From Oxytricha trifallax (taxonomy: Eukaryota > Ciliophora > Spirotrichea > Sporadotrichida > Oxytrichidae): 64,000 bases of DNA. The translations under genes and the position numbers were made by a program. The stretch lies in NCBI GenBank assembly GCA_000711775.1, contig ARYC01000177.1, positions 62,001 through 126,000 of the forward strand, written 5' to 3'. Below, in pieces: positions 45,256-59,100 of this stretch; the first letter of the stretch is position 1; every line of letters begins with the position of its first letter. The notes beneath the pieces were generated by a model. That model did no database searches. It saw only the letters and a program-made list of their open reading frames with translations, and was not told the origin of the DNA.

Positions 45256-45673
45256 TTGTAGGAATAAATTTGAATTCAGATAATTACTTAAATTAAATAT
45301 ATAATAAATTATTCAAATTCGTGGCAGTTAACTTTCTCGAAACCTATACAATATGGTACTTGTTCGATAGGTACCTCAAAATAGCTGGGCCTTACTATTG
45401 GCGGTATCCCTCTATCACATCCCCGAAGCGAGATAAAATAAGTCTAATTTTGAGTGATTTGTTTAGTTAATTATATTGTTTTTATTAAAGTTAAATTTTC
45501 TCTTTTCTACGATGCGATAGAGGGTACCACCAATAGTAAAGTCCGGTTGATATTAAATTCTCTTTAGAACAAGTACCATATTGTATAGTTTCCCAGAAAG
45601 TTAACTGCCACGAATTTAATATTTAATTAATTAATTTATTATTTATTTTCCCAAATCAATTGTATTCTTACAA
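45256..45673. mobile_element. TTGTAGGAATAC-ended MITE, X type (palindromic), copy 3
   Basis: Starts TTGTAGGAATAAATTTGAAT, ends TTGTATTCTTACAA. It is palindromic with GGCAGTTAACTTTC near each end and GGTACTTGTTCGATAG inside, the same subgroup as 27504. The arms have diverged more than in other copies and no clean TA duplication is visible, which suggests an older insertion. It lies 320 bp right of TBE copy 3. No coding capacity. Confidence 0.85.
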
Positions 45674-46022
45674 ATAAGCTAGGTTTTTAATATTGAAACT
45701 TTACTTCATAAATATTAAATTAATGTCGAAAATTGCAGATTAAATTGATGTGAATTGAAATATTTCATTACAATATTTGATTTAACCTCAGAAAAAGCAA
45801 TAAAACTAACGAACGCAAAAAATATATAAAATGGTATAAGATATCTCTAGTGAGCTAAATTTACTAATCATTAACTATAAAAAGCAATAAACGAATATCT
45901 TTTTAGTTTAAATCTAAATAATATAAATATTAAAGATAGCAAATTTTGAAAATTAAATATTTTCTAAAGAGGTGATATAATCATCTTTAGTGTCTAAAGC
46001 CTAAAAGCAATATAAGTAAGGG
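45674..46022. other. AT-rich spacer
   Basis: AT-rich. The frame of the following coding block is open from about 45970 (SSLVSKAQKQYKQG). Confidence 0.4.
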
Positions 46023-46663
46023 ATGATAGCGAATGAGGCTCTTAAAGATGTGATGATATTTAAATCAGTGTTTTCGAGGCTTAGAAACCGCGTAAAGGAA
46101 ATAAAAACACCATTCCTCCCTGTTTCAACTTTTTAGCATGACAATTGAGAAAAAAATAATACTTTTGTTAGATAGTTTTTGGCAAGCTCATTGCAATTCT
46201 ACTATAAATGCGATTATTTGATTTTGAGCGTCATATTTCAAGTAACTGCCGTGATTTAGTTAACTGTAAGTGTCTATCTGGTGAAGAATATACTCTGAGA
46301 AGATCCTGGGTGAGGACAGGATCTGCAGCTTTGTAGGATGATCTAGATAGATTATATAAAAGAGGTTTATAATAAAAATTTCATCTAAATAAGTATTAAT
46401 ATTTTATGCTTAATTCTTGTAATTAAAGAATATATAAAAGATAATCTCACTATTTCAATAAAAATAATTATATTCTTATATTAGATTGTGCAGTATGTGT
46501 GACATTAATTAGCGGCCAGTACTTTTTAGTAGATTTTTCAATTTTAATAAAGTTTAAATCTGTTTCATTCAAGAATTTCTTAATATTATTGCTAATTTCA
46601 TGGAACTTTTATTATTAATGTAATTTTTGTCCAACAGTAGTTGCTAAATCTATATACTTTTGA
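46023..46663 (+). CDS. MDS-like coding blocks, unknown protein
   Basis: Two neighbouring blocks in different frames. The first, ATG 46023 to TGA 46146-46148, reads MIANEALKDVMIFKSVF, then LRNRVKEIKTPFLPVSTF. The second, ATG 46208 to TGA 46661-46663, begins MRLFDFERHISSNCRDLVN and CKCLSGEEYTLRRSWVRTG up to about 46375, after which it turns AT-rich and low-complexity. Both are richer in GC than the flanks. They may be consecutive MDSs of one gene with an IES or intron between them (about 46150-46200), or two decayed pieces. The Cys spacing CRDLVNCKC is not a motif I can assign. Confidence 0.38.
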
Positions 46664-48366
46664 TGTTTGAATTAATAAATAATAAGAATAAAATCATGAG
46701 CATCATGGTAATAAAATTGAATAAACTGATTATGCTTTAAGATTATCCCAATATTCAATTTAATTTAGATAAAATATTTTTTACGGTTTCTTGGCATCTA
46801 CTAAGATCAGGATTAAGTTCTAATAAAATTCTATAATTTGACGGCATTCTGTGAAATACATTATTTTTTAACCAGAAAGTTCATCATATTATTTAAATGT
46901 TCTTGTAATACTAATTATTCCATCAATATTGCTTTTAATAACTTTGATGCTTTTCTACATTTCGAAGAAACTCCTAAGTCTTCATTTTACATTTAATAAG
47001 GACTAATAATTGCATAATGAGTTGTTCTATTATTTGTCATTCCTCCAGCAATATCTTTAATGACATCAAGTTTATTCTTATGTATGTAGGTAGATAAATA
47101 TGAGTCCATTCTCTAATCTGATTTATAAATTATTTTTTAAAATGGATCCTATTTGACTTGAAGTTTCGGAATAAGAATATCAAAAATAATTTTATGGGCA
47201 TTTAGACTTCATATTATAAACATCTTATGCTTAAAACGGATTTAAAAAACATTTGATGATCCTTTATTCTTTTAGAAATACAAAATGAAATACCAAGTAT
47301 TAAAATCAGCATATTTCTATTGGATATTTACAACATTATTTTATGGATCTTCTAAACTTTGGTTGATTAGTATTCCATAATGGATCCCAAATATTTTATA
47401 ATCTGTAAGCAATATTTTAAATATAAGCAACTGTATAAATGCTTATAATAAAACATAGTTTTAAGAGAATCAAGCATAAAAACTGAGTAAAAATGAGAGA
47501 AATTTAATCCTCAAAAATAATAATCTTTTTGGCAACTATTCTTTGTGATTATGAAATTTCAGATACATTATAAATTCAAATTTAGTGAAATTGGGAATAT
47601 ATTAATAACACTAAAATGTTATCATTAATCTGAGACTACGAAAAAAACTTTGAAAAAATCTAATGAATAATTGAATGGTTAAAAAAACAAAATTAACCCA
47701 CTACCAATAACTAATATCTGCATGACCATGACCTCTGATGCTATTTTTTTGTATTTCTTATACCTTTATTTTTCATTTCTTGGGTTGTATTCAATTGAAC
47801 TCCAAAAACTGAAGAAATTTTTATCCTTCTCAAAAATAGAATTAGACCCCCATTTATAGGCATTATGAGTCAAATTTGATAATTTTCCTAATTTATAATA
47901 ATACTTTTATTTAAAAAAAAATATCAAAATCCCACGCCTAAGATAGATTAAAACTTAATAGAGATCCATTTCAGGTCGCCTTTTATTCAAAATTATAGCT
48001 TATAAAAAAGCCAGTTGACTTAATACAAATTTAATTCTCTTTCATAATATATATATATTAGTTAGAGATTGTTTATAATATTTAATAACTTGATAGTACA
48101 TATTATTTTACCGATTTGTATTGAGTTAATTAATTAATATTTATATTAATTCCTTAGAACTGGATACAAATTAAGATTGACAAAGTCTCCAATAAAATGG
48201 AATTGTACTAATTATGAGAGCTGAAGAAAGATATTTGGTTAACAAGCACATAGTAACAAACTGAATTAGGTGAAAGATCACACTGGAATGATTTAAATCT
48301 AACTAAATCAAAATCCTAAATGTGATAAATGATGTTAAAGACTTAAATAATTGCTGAATTTAGTCA
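46664..48366. other. AT-rich intergenic/IES-like DNA
   Basis: 1.7 kb without a supportable gene, RNA or mobile element. Confidence 0.45.
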
Positions 48367-48573
48367 CTGATCATAGCATACCATCTTGGTTGGAAGTAGT
48401 ACAAGAATTTATATTCTAATTTTTGCAGAGAACTTGATCAGCATACAAAGATTTACATGGAATCTGCCTTGGAGATCGGTAGCGGCATAATAAAAATAAA
48501 GAATCGCAATTAAAGAAGACGTTCAATTTTTAATAAGAAAGAAGAGGAAAAGAAATGCTATCTTAAGCTATGA
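48367..48573 (+). CDS. MDS-like coding block, basic C-terminus
   Basis: Frame from about 48367 to TGA 48571-48573 (68 codons). It contains LIIAYHLGWKQYKNLYSN, FCRELDQHTKIYMESALEIG and a basic tail KNRNQRRRSIFNKKEEEKK. Composition changes sharply from the flanking A/T-rich DNA. There is no ATG in a convincing position, so if real this is an internal or 3'-terminal MDS. Family not recognised. Confidence 0.35.
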
Positions 48574-49525
48574 CTAAGATGTGAACTAATAAATGTTACG
48601 GCATGAGTTTAACATAGACTAGTGGTAAAATATTTAATATGATTTAATTTAAAGCATTTAACATATAGGATGATTAACGATTTAAGCATAAAGGCTGTAT
48701 TATTCTCATTAGAATCCGTTTTTATATAAAAAACTCATAAATAGTTGATTAATTTGTATTTTATAAGAAAGTATAATGCAAATAGTTATTGAATATTAAT
48801 AATTTGCGGTAAAATGGTTTTGTGAATATAAATATATTTTTAAGTTTATAAAAATTGAATTCAATGCTGATATATAGAAATTTTTCAAGATATATTTATA
48901 GATTGAGTTAATAAGTAAAGTTGATAATTTTAAACATAAATTAATAAAATTAAAATCTTATTTATTATTCAAAAGATACGATCGATCCTAAATATTATAA
49001 AATTGGATATTATTAGAAATAAATAAATATGATATAATAACGAATAACATTTCATTTAATTAAAATGGAATTAAAGCTCAGATAAGAGAATGTACTCTGA
49101 ATTTTCAAACCTACTTTACAAAAAAAAACCAAAATAAGTGTAATTTATTCTTAAATTAAAAATAAAATATTGAAGTTAGAGATTAAATCACTCATTAAAG
49201 CTAGTAAAAAATTATATTTTATATCATTTTATGATTGAGGTTGCTCTATCTTCGCTCTAAATTTTCACTTTATTATTTTATTTTGGAATATATGAAATTT
49301 CATAATAAATCTAATAATTATAGAATCATCTTATCTCTGCGTTGAAAAACAAACATTTTTGAAAATGAAATAAGAATTAAATATTTGAGCTAGTAAATAA
49401 AAAACTAAGTTTTATCGACTAATTAATGACTTATAATACAAAAGTCTTTATTTGTTTCATTTTTCTCAAACTATATTAGAAATTAATTTACATTTTTATT
49501 TTAAAGGCAGTTATGTTTAAGAAAA
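48574..49525. other. AT-rich intergenic/IES-like DNA
   Basis: Nothing recognised in 950 bp. Confidence 0.45.
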
Positions 49526-49810
49526 TCTACTTTCCCATATTGCTTAATATTTTATCAAGAATAGTTGCTTGAAGTAAAACAAGAGTAAGATGAGTGTAGA
49601 GAGTGTGGAAGCAGATTTAGTGATCTAAATAAAAATTATTAAAATCTGAAAGACTACTTTTTCATCGAAAATAAGACAAAAGTCTGGGTAGGAATGGAGA
49701 ATACTGAGAGAACAAGAACCTCTTTAATCTTTAGGTAAAATAAAAACTATTAGTAGAAGCAAGAAGATGGAAGAGAGGGAACCTAATTCAAATTCAAACT
49801 TGAAAAATGA
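49526..49810 (+). CDS. MDS-like coding block with a Cys-x2-Cys element
   Basis: Frame from about 49526 to TGA 49808-49810 in ciliate code. It reads STFPYCLIFYQEQLLEVKQE, then DECRECGSRFSDLNKNYQNL, KTKVWVGMENTERTRTSLIF and a Gln/Lys-rich end. CRECGSRFSDLNKN has the layout of the first half of a C2H2 finger (C-x2-C, aromatic, Leu), but the expected His pair is absent. It might be a treble-clef-like or decayed finger. It is richer in GC than neighbouring DNA. Probable MDS, or fragment of a zinc-finger gene. Confidence 0.38.
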
Positions 49811-52800
49811 GGATAATCATGAATACATTTACATCGCATAAATCTGAATGATACTTGCATTATATTAAAATTAATTGTTTTTGATCGCATTTATTAATTT
49901 ACCTATTTATCTATCTACCTATCTTTAAAGGTGTAATATTTAAATCCATTTATTTTACATTTTTATGAGCTGTGAATATCTACTTATTATTTTCAACTGT
50001 AACTTTTGCTGCTCAATTTCTCCCTTAGTGTTTCATATATATAATATTAGCTGTTCACCAAACTCAAACATCTATTAAAATTAATAAATTAAGCACTTAT
50101 AAAAATTAAATATAAAAATTTTCTATTCTTTATAATATCCAATCACAGTTATATTTCTCTAATTTAAAGTCATTTTTAGTCATTAGAAAAGTTTATAATT
50201 TATATCTAAATTTTAAGAAACTTTGATCGTATATTAAATATTATAAATTACCTGGTTATCATTCATAAACAGAAAGATTACTGTTATCATCTCAACTTCA
50301 ATTTCTCACATTGATTTATATTTTTTTATCGTATCATATCTATTATTCTGATTGCAATTTCTTCAAAAGCATGTTATTCGGGTTAATTAAAAATGGTATG
50401 TAATTTATAAAATATTTAAAATAAAAGTTTTATTTTTTTGATTTGTGCATGAAATAAGGAATAATTAGTTTTTTTTAAACAACTTACCACAAGAGTTACT
50501 TTCATTTATATCAATTATTTTATTATTTTTGTTGGTTACTGCTTTAATTTTATGTTTTCACAATAAAAAAGGGATATAAGTTAGTTCATTTGTCCTTTTT
50601 GAAATCACATAATTTTAAATTTACCTTCTCTTCATTTAATCAAGATGGAGATATATAAAATTAAATAAAAAATAATTTTTGAATTAGTAAATTAACAAAT
50701 GTAAATCTATAATGTTAAATAATTGAACTTTCTCAAGTAATATATTGGTCGATTGACCATTAAATATTATATAAAAATTATATAATTTCCATTAAAAAGC
50801 ATCCAATAATATCTTTTTAATTTATTATTACATAATCCTTTACAAATTCATAATTATTGAAAGCAACTTCCATTCTAAGATGTGTTAGTACTACAATTTA
50901 ATTAATTGCGCTACTCTCACAATGTCTTTTATTTAATAATAAAGCGTTTATTTTCTTTGTATTTTCTATGTTCCTACGATTAATTCTTCGAGTATTATTT
51001 TTATCATCTTCAATTTATTCAGTAATTTGAGCAATTTAACTATTATTTTATAATAAAAACACGCAAAACATAACTCTCAAAGAAATTGCCATAAACTACT
51101 CTTTGTCATTAAATATAAGAATTTTTTGTATCTACAGACTTCAGCCCTCTAATTCCAATCTGTCATAATAATATTTAAATTACTGAATAATTTGTCATTA
51201 AACATCATCCATATTTTTATCTACTATTGCTTACCATGATTCATTGAATATAATAGTGAAATAGTTAGTTAAATCAACATTTTTATATACTTTTCAAATT
51301 GATGATTTTTTATCATAAAATGAAATTATTCTCAATCAAGCCATCAACATTCTGTTTTTATAGGTACATCTGTTATTGAAATTAATTTACTCTGACTTTA
51401 CTTCATTCATACCCATTAGGATAATCAAGAAAATTATGAAAAAAATTCATTATTATAATTCTAAACAATTTGATAGGTATTAATTTTAGTGTAAATCTGT
51501 TGAGGTACATTTTAAATATTTATTTACAAAATTAAAGTCTTATTATTACGCATTTACCTTTTTATTGAAATTTTAACAATTATTTTGGTTATTTTTTCTT
51601 ACCTCACTCGCTTCAGATAATTCTCGAATGAAACATAATTCGTTTATAGGAAGTTGTCTAATACAACAGAAAACCTCTACATACAGGGATAAATCATGAT
51701 ATATGACTTGATTCTAAGATACACAAAAGCATTAAAATATTAGTTATTGGCATTTATATATGATTACTAATTTACTTTTTATATAATAAAGTAAAAATAA
51801 CATTAAATATTGATTACTAAATTGATTTAAATTAATTTAAATTTCATTGTCTATTATTCATGTTTAACTTGATATGTTGAAGATTCTTAGTATAAATTTT
51901 ATAAACTTGAGTATTTATATAATTTATTAATAATTTACAAAATTTCAAGTTGCATAATATAAAATTATAATTAAAAAGTAATTGTTTAAAGATTAAAATA
52001 TACTTGACGGTAATGACAGATGTTAAAATATAAACATTCCTTTAATGATCATGCTAAGAGTTTTAACAGTAATTCATCATTAAAAGGCTACTTTATAAAT
52101 AAAATAAAAGAAATTAGAAATACCTTCATATATAGCTGAGCAAGTTACTATATGGATATCATTTTATTTATATAATTAGAATATTACTGTAAGAAGAACT
52201 AAGAAATGATTGATTTTTAGGCTTTTCTGATCAATTGTTTTATAAGGTTTCTACTTCAGGGTTGTTGAAATAATATTCATACTATTTCAAAAATCAAAAG
52301 GTTTTTATTTTTATATAAATTAAATGATAGGTGCCAAGTTTATATAGTTGAAACCACGAATTTAATTAAAATTTTAATCAGTGAAAATGCACTTTCATAA
52401 CTAGTGTTAGAATATTGATAAATTTAAAAGTATATATTGAATTATGTAAAAATAATATAATTAAAATTGAACGATACTATATTGCATAATTCCAATAAAC
52501 AAAGTTTAGATTTATTTAAGGTACTTTGCAAAATTAATGGGGGGGGATTAAGTAATAAAATATGTCAGAAACTAAAATATGAAGATATCGTGATTAACTT
52601 CATATTTATTTGTTTAAGTTAAATTTACTTTCAAATTATTTAAAATGATTTAGACTTTAATAATGGGATGAAATTAATTAATTTCGGATTTCACAACATC
52701 ACTGAAGAATAAATTGTTTTTATCTACAATTTTATTTGCAGCAAGATAATTTTGATAAAACAGGAATTGAAAATATAATGACTTTTTTATAATTAATTAT

Positions 52801-53517
52801 TGCAATTAAAATATTTATATTGATGTTTCCCGTGCGTCAATTTTTATGTAATAATTTAATATGTTGCGTCGGACTGACGATCTAAAAAATGACCTTAATT
52901 TTAATCCTATCTAAATGTAACTGTATTTTATACAAAGTTTGTCTAGTCGATAATGATTATTTTTAGGAAAGGGCAGTGAATCAAGACTTCTTATACTACT
53001 TTTCTTTTAGTCTATGCATATATACAAGCACCCTCTGCTTAGCCAATCATATGATTGTTGTCCCATACAAGGATATTTATGCTTCATGGCAGCTTTGATA
53101 TGTTAATGTTTGTAATTGTGTTTCAGTAAACACTAATTATGTCTATGCTTCAGCCTCCTCATTTCATTCAACTTCTAGGTTAGTATTACTGGCTCAATAA
53201 AATCATTACGAGAAATCATTAGTAGAAAATATATATATCACTTGATGATTGACTTGTCCCATTATAGCAGTTTGAAATAAAATTTAATTATTGAAAATAA
53301 ACATAAATATCTAACATTTAAATTAATTTTTTTTATTTGTGATATTAATCTTATATATATATATATATATATATTCATTTGTACTATTTGTATTTTATTA
53401 AAAGCAAACAAACTTATATCAATTATTATCCACTTTAATTTAAATGTAAAAAAAGCAATCACTCACTTAGCACATATTATATAGTGATTAATTTTAGGTA
53501 AAATAAAAATATGAAAT
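49811..53517. other. AT-rich intergenic/IES-like DNA with minor features
   Basis: 3.7 kb, mostly without features. Noted: a G8 run at 52540-52547, a (TA)n microsatellite at about 53353-53374, and a slightly GC-richer patch (52940-53240) that reads MIVVPYKDIYASWQL and NTNYVYASASSFHSTSR in one frame with an internal TGA. That patch could be a surface-protein-type MDS but is not called. Confidence 0.4.
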
Positions 53518-53721
53518 TCACATCTTTGTATAAAAGACTATTAGCTAATAAATAACAGTTTAAGAAAGTGTACTTGATTCCCCGCTTATTTCTGACTCCA
53601 ATTCCTTTGCTTCCTTATTTTTCTCCATTATGTGACCTTTGCCTTTTTCACGTGCTTCCATTTCTCTAGGTTTGATTGCTGCGTTTCCCTGTGTAGACTT
53701 TTCCTAGTTTTTGCACATATT
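53518..53721 (-). CDS. MDS-like coding block, highly charged C-terminus
   Basis: Minus-strand frame open from about 53721 through ATG 53661 to TGA 53518-53520. It reads EKSTQGNAAIKPREMEARE, KGKGHIMEKNKEAKELESE and ISGESSTLSQT, then becomes AT-rich (about 53560). The charged, hydrophilic composition is unlike chance frames in this DNA. The GC-rich stretch is only about 150 bp, fitting a single short 3'-terminal MDS. No domain recognised. Confidence 0.4.
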
Positions 53722-55424
53722 TTATACTTTAATATTATTATTATTATAATTAGTTTAGTCATACTTTTTATTAATTTTAAATAAAATGGTAGAAGTATTG
53801 CTCATAAATTGAACTGAGTTAATTTAGAAATCAATAAATGCCTGATTATGGCAAGTAATTAGTGTTTATTAGAAATTCCAAGCAGATTTTGGCATTATAA
53901 ATGACATTTCTTTAGGTCGAATGTATTTTACAAGAAATCATATATTTACTTTTTAAATTTATCTAAACCTTGACATTTAGATAATTGTTAATGATAGTTT
54001 TTGAAAATTAAGGGAATTTCATGCACAAAAAGTTATTTATATATTTATAAATTTTATTAAAATTGGTTAAATTTAAATAATAAGTTCTCTGTTAAATAGA
54101 ATTCGTGTATAGCAAGGGAGCACTTTTAAATTTAACGTCTAGAATTTACAAATTTCCTCCAGATTATTTTTATATATTATGATCTTTAAATTTTTAATAC
54201 AAACAACAGCACTGATCATATCTTTATTTTTTGAAACTTTCTTACCTCATTTACTTAACCTTTTTCTCTCTCGGATTTGTTACAATCGACTTTGAAATCT
54301 CTATTTAGCATTTATTAATCGCTTGTTTATCATAATATGCTATATTCATTAAATATTAAGCTAAAGTAAAAATATTTTTTTAAATAATGTTTTTATATTT
54401 GCTACTTGTAGCGAGAGTTCTTATGGAAAAATCCCTTATTTCCTAGTACATTATCATTATAAAAGGTTTGTACCCCCTTAACTTTTGTGAAAACGACAAT
54501 TAATACTATTAGTGGTTTAAAATTCGTAAAGATATTCTTTTGCTTAACTTTCTATGAACAGAGACAAGCTTTTGAAGTATCTCAATACCTTCTGCTACCA
54601 TTTGCACCTACAATATATTCCCTATATATCTATGGTATCTGTTCAGATAATTATTCTATTTAATTCATTTCGAAGAGAGGAAATCTTAATTGTACATGGT
54701 TTCTTACAAGTAAAATGGCATTAAGTTAAATAGCTTTTAAAATAAATAAAATTAGACTCAGTAAATCATAATGAAATGAAAAATTAATGGCCAAATAAAA
54801 TTTAGGGCTATTTTAATATTATAATTAATTTATTAGATATTTTTCAATTTATTTATGGCCTTATTCTCACTAATCTTGCTTAATTTAGCATTAAATTATG
54901 CTAAATTGTCCACTTATATGATTAATTACTGAAGAGTTTTAGATTAACAAACTAAAGCTGACAAAATTTCTATATGGCAATCTATACTAGTCTGATTAAT
55001 TAGAGAATCACTATTAATAACATAAATAAGCAGCATCGAAGGAGTTGATTGTTATCAAAATAAATATTAATAATAAATTATACATTTATATAAAAACTAA
55101 CATTTAGGTTTTGATGAAAACAAGATGTAATAAATTAATGAGGAGTGTGATTATTCAAGCTTTTCCATTTATAACTAAAAGTAATGCATACATAAATTGC
55201 TATAAATAATTTAATGCAATTAATTGAATTATTAATTAGTTAAGAAAACCTAATATTTATAAATTAGAATCAAATAGCACTATTCATCAATCATTAAGTA
55301 ATTTATTAAAATAAGATTATATAACAAAATCTGGAATTTTGGTTGATGGTGGTTGAATGATTTAAAATAAAATAAATTTTAACATATCACTGTTTAATAC
55401 TAAAATCAAACCATCAATCTTAGT
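53722..55424. other. AT-rich intergenic/IES-like DNA
   Basis: No gene supported. It ends abruptly at the GC-rich island that starts near 55425. Confidence 0.45.
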
Positions 55425-55524
55425 CGTGACGTAGACTTATCTGAGTGAGTTGACGTGGCAGTCGTGAAGAAGAAAACTCCGAAAAAACTAGTATCGCTAT
55501 GACCTAGTCTCCTCCCAAATCAAG

Positions 55525-56148
55525 ATGTCGCCAGAGTAACTGGTGACAGAGCTCGTAGGATTCAACCAGGACGACAGAAGCTGGAGAAAAGCGCTTACCG
55601 GTCCCACAGCTGCAGGGAAACTTAATCCCTGTCCTTTCGCTGTGGTAGCTTCAGTACCCTAACCCGGTGTGGGAGAAAAATCCTTATCGTTGGTTTCAAT
55701 GGTTTTCGTCTTCTCACTTTCGAAGGCAGAGCATACCTTCATCCTGCTCCCTACTACCTAGGAAACTGAACTCAAGCCAGCTGCTCATCTAATGCTGGGA
55801 AATCTTAGGATCCAGCTCACTCTAAGAGTGTACGCTGACAGAATGAACCTCGCCGACTGGTCGCTAATGCGTTGCGCCCAGCAACCCCCTATCTGCCCTC
55901 GATAGGCCTTAGTATAGTAGAAAGCTCTATTAGAAAGTCCTAAGTGGTTAGTATCACCTAGCAATTAACTTTCTAATTTAATAATTATCTGGAATTTTAA
56001 AAATTAACTTTACAAATACTCAATTTTACTTTAAAAAATATTACTATATTTCACCTGCATTTTTATAGTTCAAACTTTAATTGTTAGAATCAGGATTTGG
56101 TATGTAAAAAGACTTTAATAAAGAACTTTTAATAAAATTGAGGGTTGA
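55525..56148 (+). CDS. GC-rich ORF, 207 codons, unrecognised
   Basis: ATG 55525 is the first ATG after an in-frame TGA near 55470. The frame runs to TGA 56146-56148 and uses TAA/TAG as Gln. It reads MSPEQLVTELVGFNQDDRSW, RKALTGPTAAGKLNPCPFA, a hydrophobic stretch SLSLVSMVFVFSLSKAE, then LLPTTQETELKPAAHLMLG, LRVYADRMNLADWSLMRC and AQQPPICPRQALVQQKALLE. From about 55965 the sequence turns AT-rich, so the last some 60 codons may be read-through. The GC-rich island spans about 55425-55960. TGPTAAGK superficially recalls a P-loop but lacks the GxxxxGK[ST] spacing. No family recognised. Confidence 0.45.
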
Positions 56149-59100
56149 TTCAAGAAACATAAAAATATTTAATTAAAGTATAATTGAATATTTAATGAGA
56201 AAATAATGGAGATTAATTAAAACGAATGAGTTGAATAAATAGAATGGATTTTTCATAAATTCTATAATAAAAATAACATTAATATATATTAAAAAAAACT
56301 TTAATCCATTGGGATAACTATTTATAAAAGCTTATGTTAACTTTAACTAAAAGCAGGGCATAGTTGAAGTGTTTTATGACTAGTGACAGATAAGGAAATT
56401 ATTCAAATGCAAATTATTTAGAATGTAATGAATTATATATATATTTTAAGCTAGTTTCTAGGTACTAATAAAATTTAATGATATAGAGTTAATGATTCTT
56501 TTGAGTTATATATAAACATTTTTATAAGTTTTGTGATAAATTAGATTTACTATTTAAAGGAGGTTATCATTCAGAATATTGATTATATTACAAAAGTATT
56601 TAATTAACTTTTTTAAGTAAAATCACATCTTTCTGATAAAGATAATGCAAAAACTATCATTGTAATAACTAATATTAAATTGAAATAGCTCTGTGCCTGA
56701 TAAACAATTTTTTAATAAATTATTCCTAATTTTCAAATAATCTTATAAAGCAATAGCAAACATAATAAGAATAAAGCTTTTATTTTGAGTTTTCAAATAA
56801 TTATATTTTCATAAAGTGAATTATTGAAAGTAACTTTTTTAAAATAATGTTAATTAATTTAAAATATTTTAATGTTTAATAATCTTAAAATATATATAAA
56901 ATTAATATCTTTGCTTTATAATTTTAAAATAAATAATATTTAGCTTAAAAATTATCGATAATTATTTTTTCATTGCCGAGAGATTGTTAGTCAACACCTC
57001 AATAAATTATAATATATATATTTTTTAAAGAAAAATAATTATCTATACTTGATAATTAATCTATATTTTTTTCAATTTCTTAATTCAAAGTTATTTTTAA
57101 TGACTTACTTATAAAATTAATAAATTTAATAAGTATTATGTTTAACTTAAAAGGATATTGGTTATAAGAACAGATTGACATTTAACAGTAAGACTTCATA
57201 TATGCCACAAATTATTCAAAATTTTGTAGTGATAAATCTTCTCAGACCTACTCACTTTAGTACTCTGTCCACTGAAATCGCTTATAACTGAAAATATAAG
57301 TCATTTAAATATATTCTTTGTAACATCCAATTTTATATTGTTATCAGATTTTTTTATCTCCATTATGATTAGCTTCCCTTATAAAAGTCATTTTCTTAAT
57401 AAAATCTTGAATATTCTAAGAATTTTGATTTATGATAAATTAATTGCACATTGAAGCAGATTTTATTTCTAGCTTTAAAAAAAATTAGTAAAAACGAGAT
57501 TTATCTTCACGTATCAATTTCATCCTCATTAATGATTAGTTTTATCAACTATTTATCGCTCTTTTTATTAAACATGATACCTATATTTAATAACTCTAGG
57601 AATAAAGCCTACCAAAATGATTTTAAGAGTGTCGAAATTGGAAAAAAAATCTTTGAAATTCTGTCAAGTTCGTTTTGATCTTTGTATTAATCTAACTTTT
57701 CATGATATAATATCAAATTTTTACATTAATTATTTCACATTCTATTATATATTTCTTGTTAGGGTTTTATATTAGATTCACATATACTCTATTAATCTTA
57801 AAATTGTATTTTAATCAGATTTCTCTTAAAATTTATTTCAAATCTGATGTGTAAGGTTTTACAGGATTCACTTTACAGTTTTTTTAAAAAAATGGTTTTT
57901 AATTTAAAATTGAACTAGAGAATAAATACATAACTAGTATATTATTAAAATCTTAGTATTTTTATTTATTCTTTGGAATTAAATTATCTTTTTAATGTTT
58001 ATTTTTAACAGTTCCTTAAGTTTATTCCTTCTGTATTCTCTTACTATTATTTAAAAAGAATTGATATCCTATTTGAGTTTAATTATATTAAAGAGAGGCA
58101 CAGTTTGTTTCATTTTCCATATTTATTTATATTTTAAATATTATTAAGAAATGAACTTTAATATCATATTTTCGTAAATCTGTAATTTCTTTGAATTTAT
58201 TTGCATGATATGAATTATGACCAAAATTTTAAAGATCTAATATTTACCAGAGAAAATTTATTAAACTCTTTATTAAGAGGGATGTATTAGCAGTAGCAAT
58301 TTAAGAGGGAATATAGAGATAAATTCTTGAAATCACTAAATTATATTTGAAAGTTATGAGATAATATTCTGAATTAAAATATGTCTTATATTTAAGTTTT
58401 TGGTAAAACTGTAAAAATTTTGATAAATTATCGAGTGAAATTAATATGATACAAATTAAAGAGTAATACATAAGTCATATTTACATTATATATTTCAAAT
58501 CATTAATATGATTTATAATCAAAATAATTTAAAAGTTTTTGGCTTATAATGTGTGCTTATCATTTCTTAACAATTCCAATCCGAATTTTGTCTATTTTCT
58601 GTTTTTTGTTCTAACTTAAGTATTATTTTGGAAGTTTCATTATATTGTTTTTTTTTTAGCTAAAAATATCTCTGAAATTATTAGTTTTTTATAGATAAGA
58701 ATTTCTTAAGGTATTTAGCATTAACTCGGGTACTTTTCCTATGAGTTACTTAGGAAATATCATTAATGATATGTAGAATCGTGAAATCTCTCTTCAAGGA
58801 TTCTTGGTAAATATAAAAGGAAATTAGGTAAATAAGACAATAATATTGGACATATGATAATAGATTAGTCATACATACTGATATCTAATATAATAACAAA
58901 GGGTTAGAATCTCAGGGTTAATTATTTTTTTTTCCCTCGCTATTTTAATAAAAAAAAAAGAATTACTATGTTTAGTATGAAGAAGTTAATTAATATTTTA
59001 TAATTCTCTTTATAAAAATGATTTTATTCTTTTAGTTGAAATCCTTTTAGGTATTTCAGTGACAACCAATTATTTTTATTTATCAGATTATATTAATTAT

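Noticed and set aside
53353..53374. (TA)n run as a functional site
   Set aside because: Simple repeats are expected in DNA this AT-rich. No associated feature.
55601..55630. TGPTAAGK segment as a P-loop NTPase motif
   Set aside because: The spacing does not fit GxxxxGK[ST] and no Walker B or fold context is visible.
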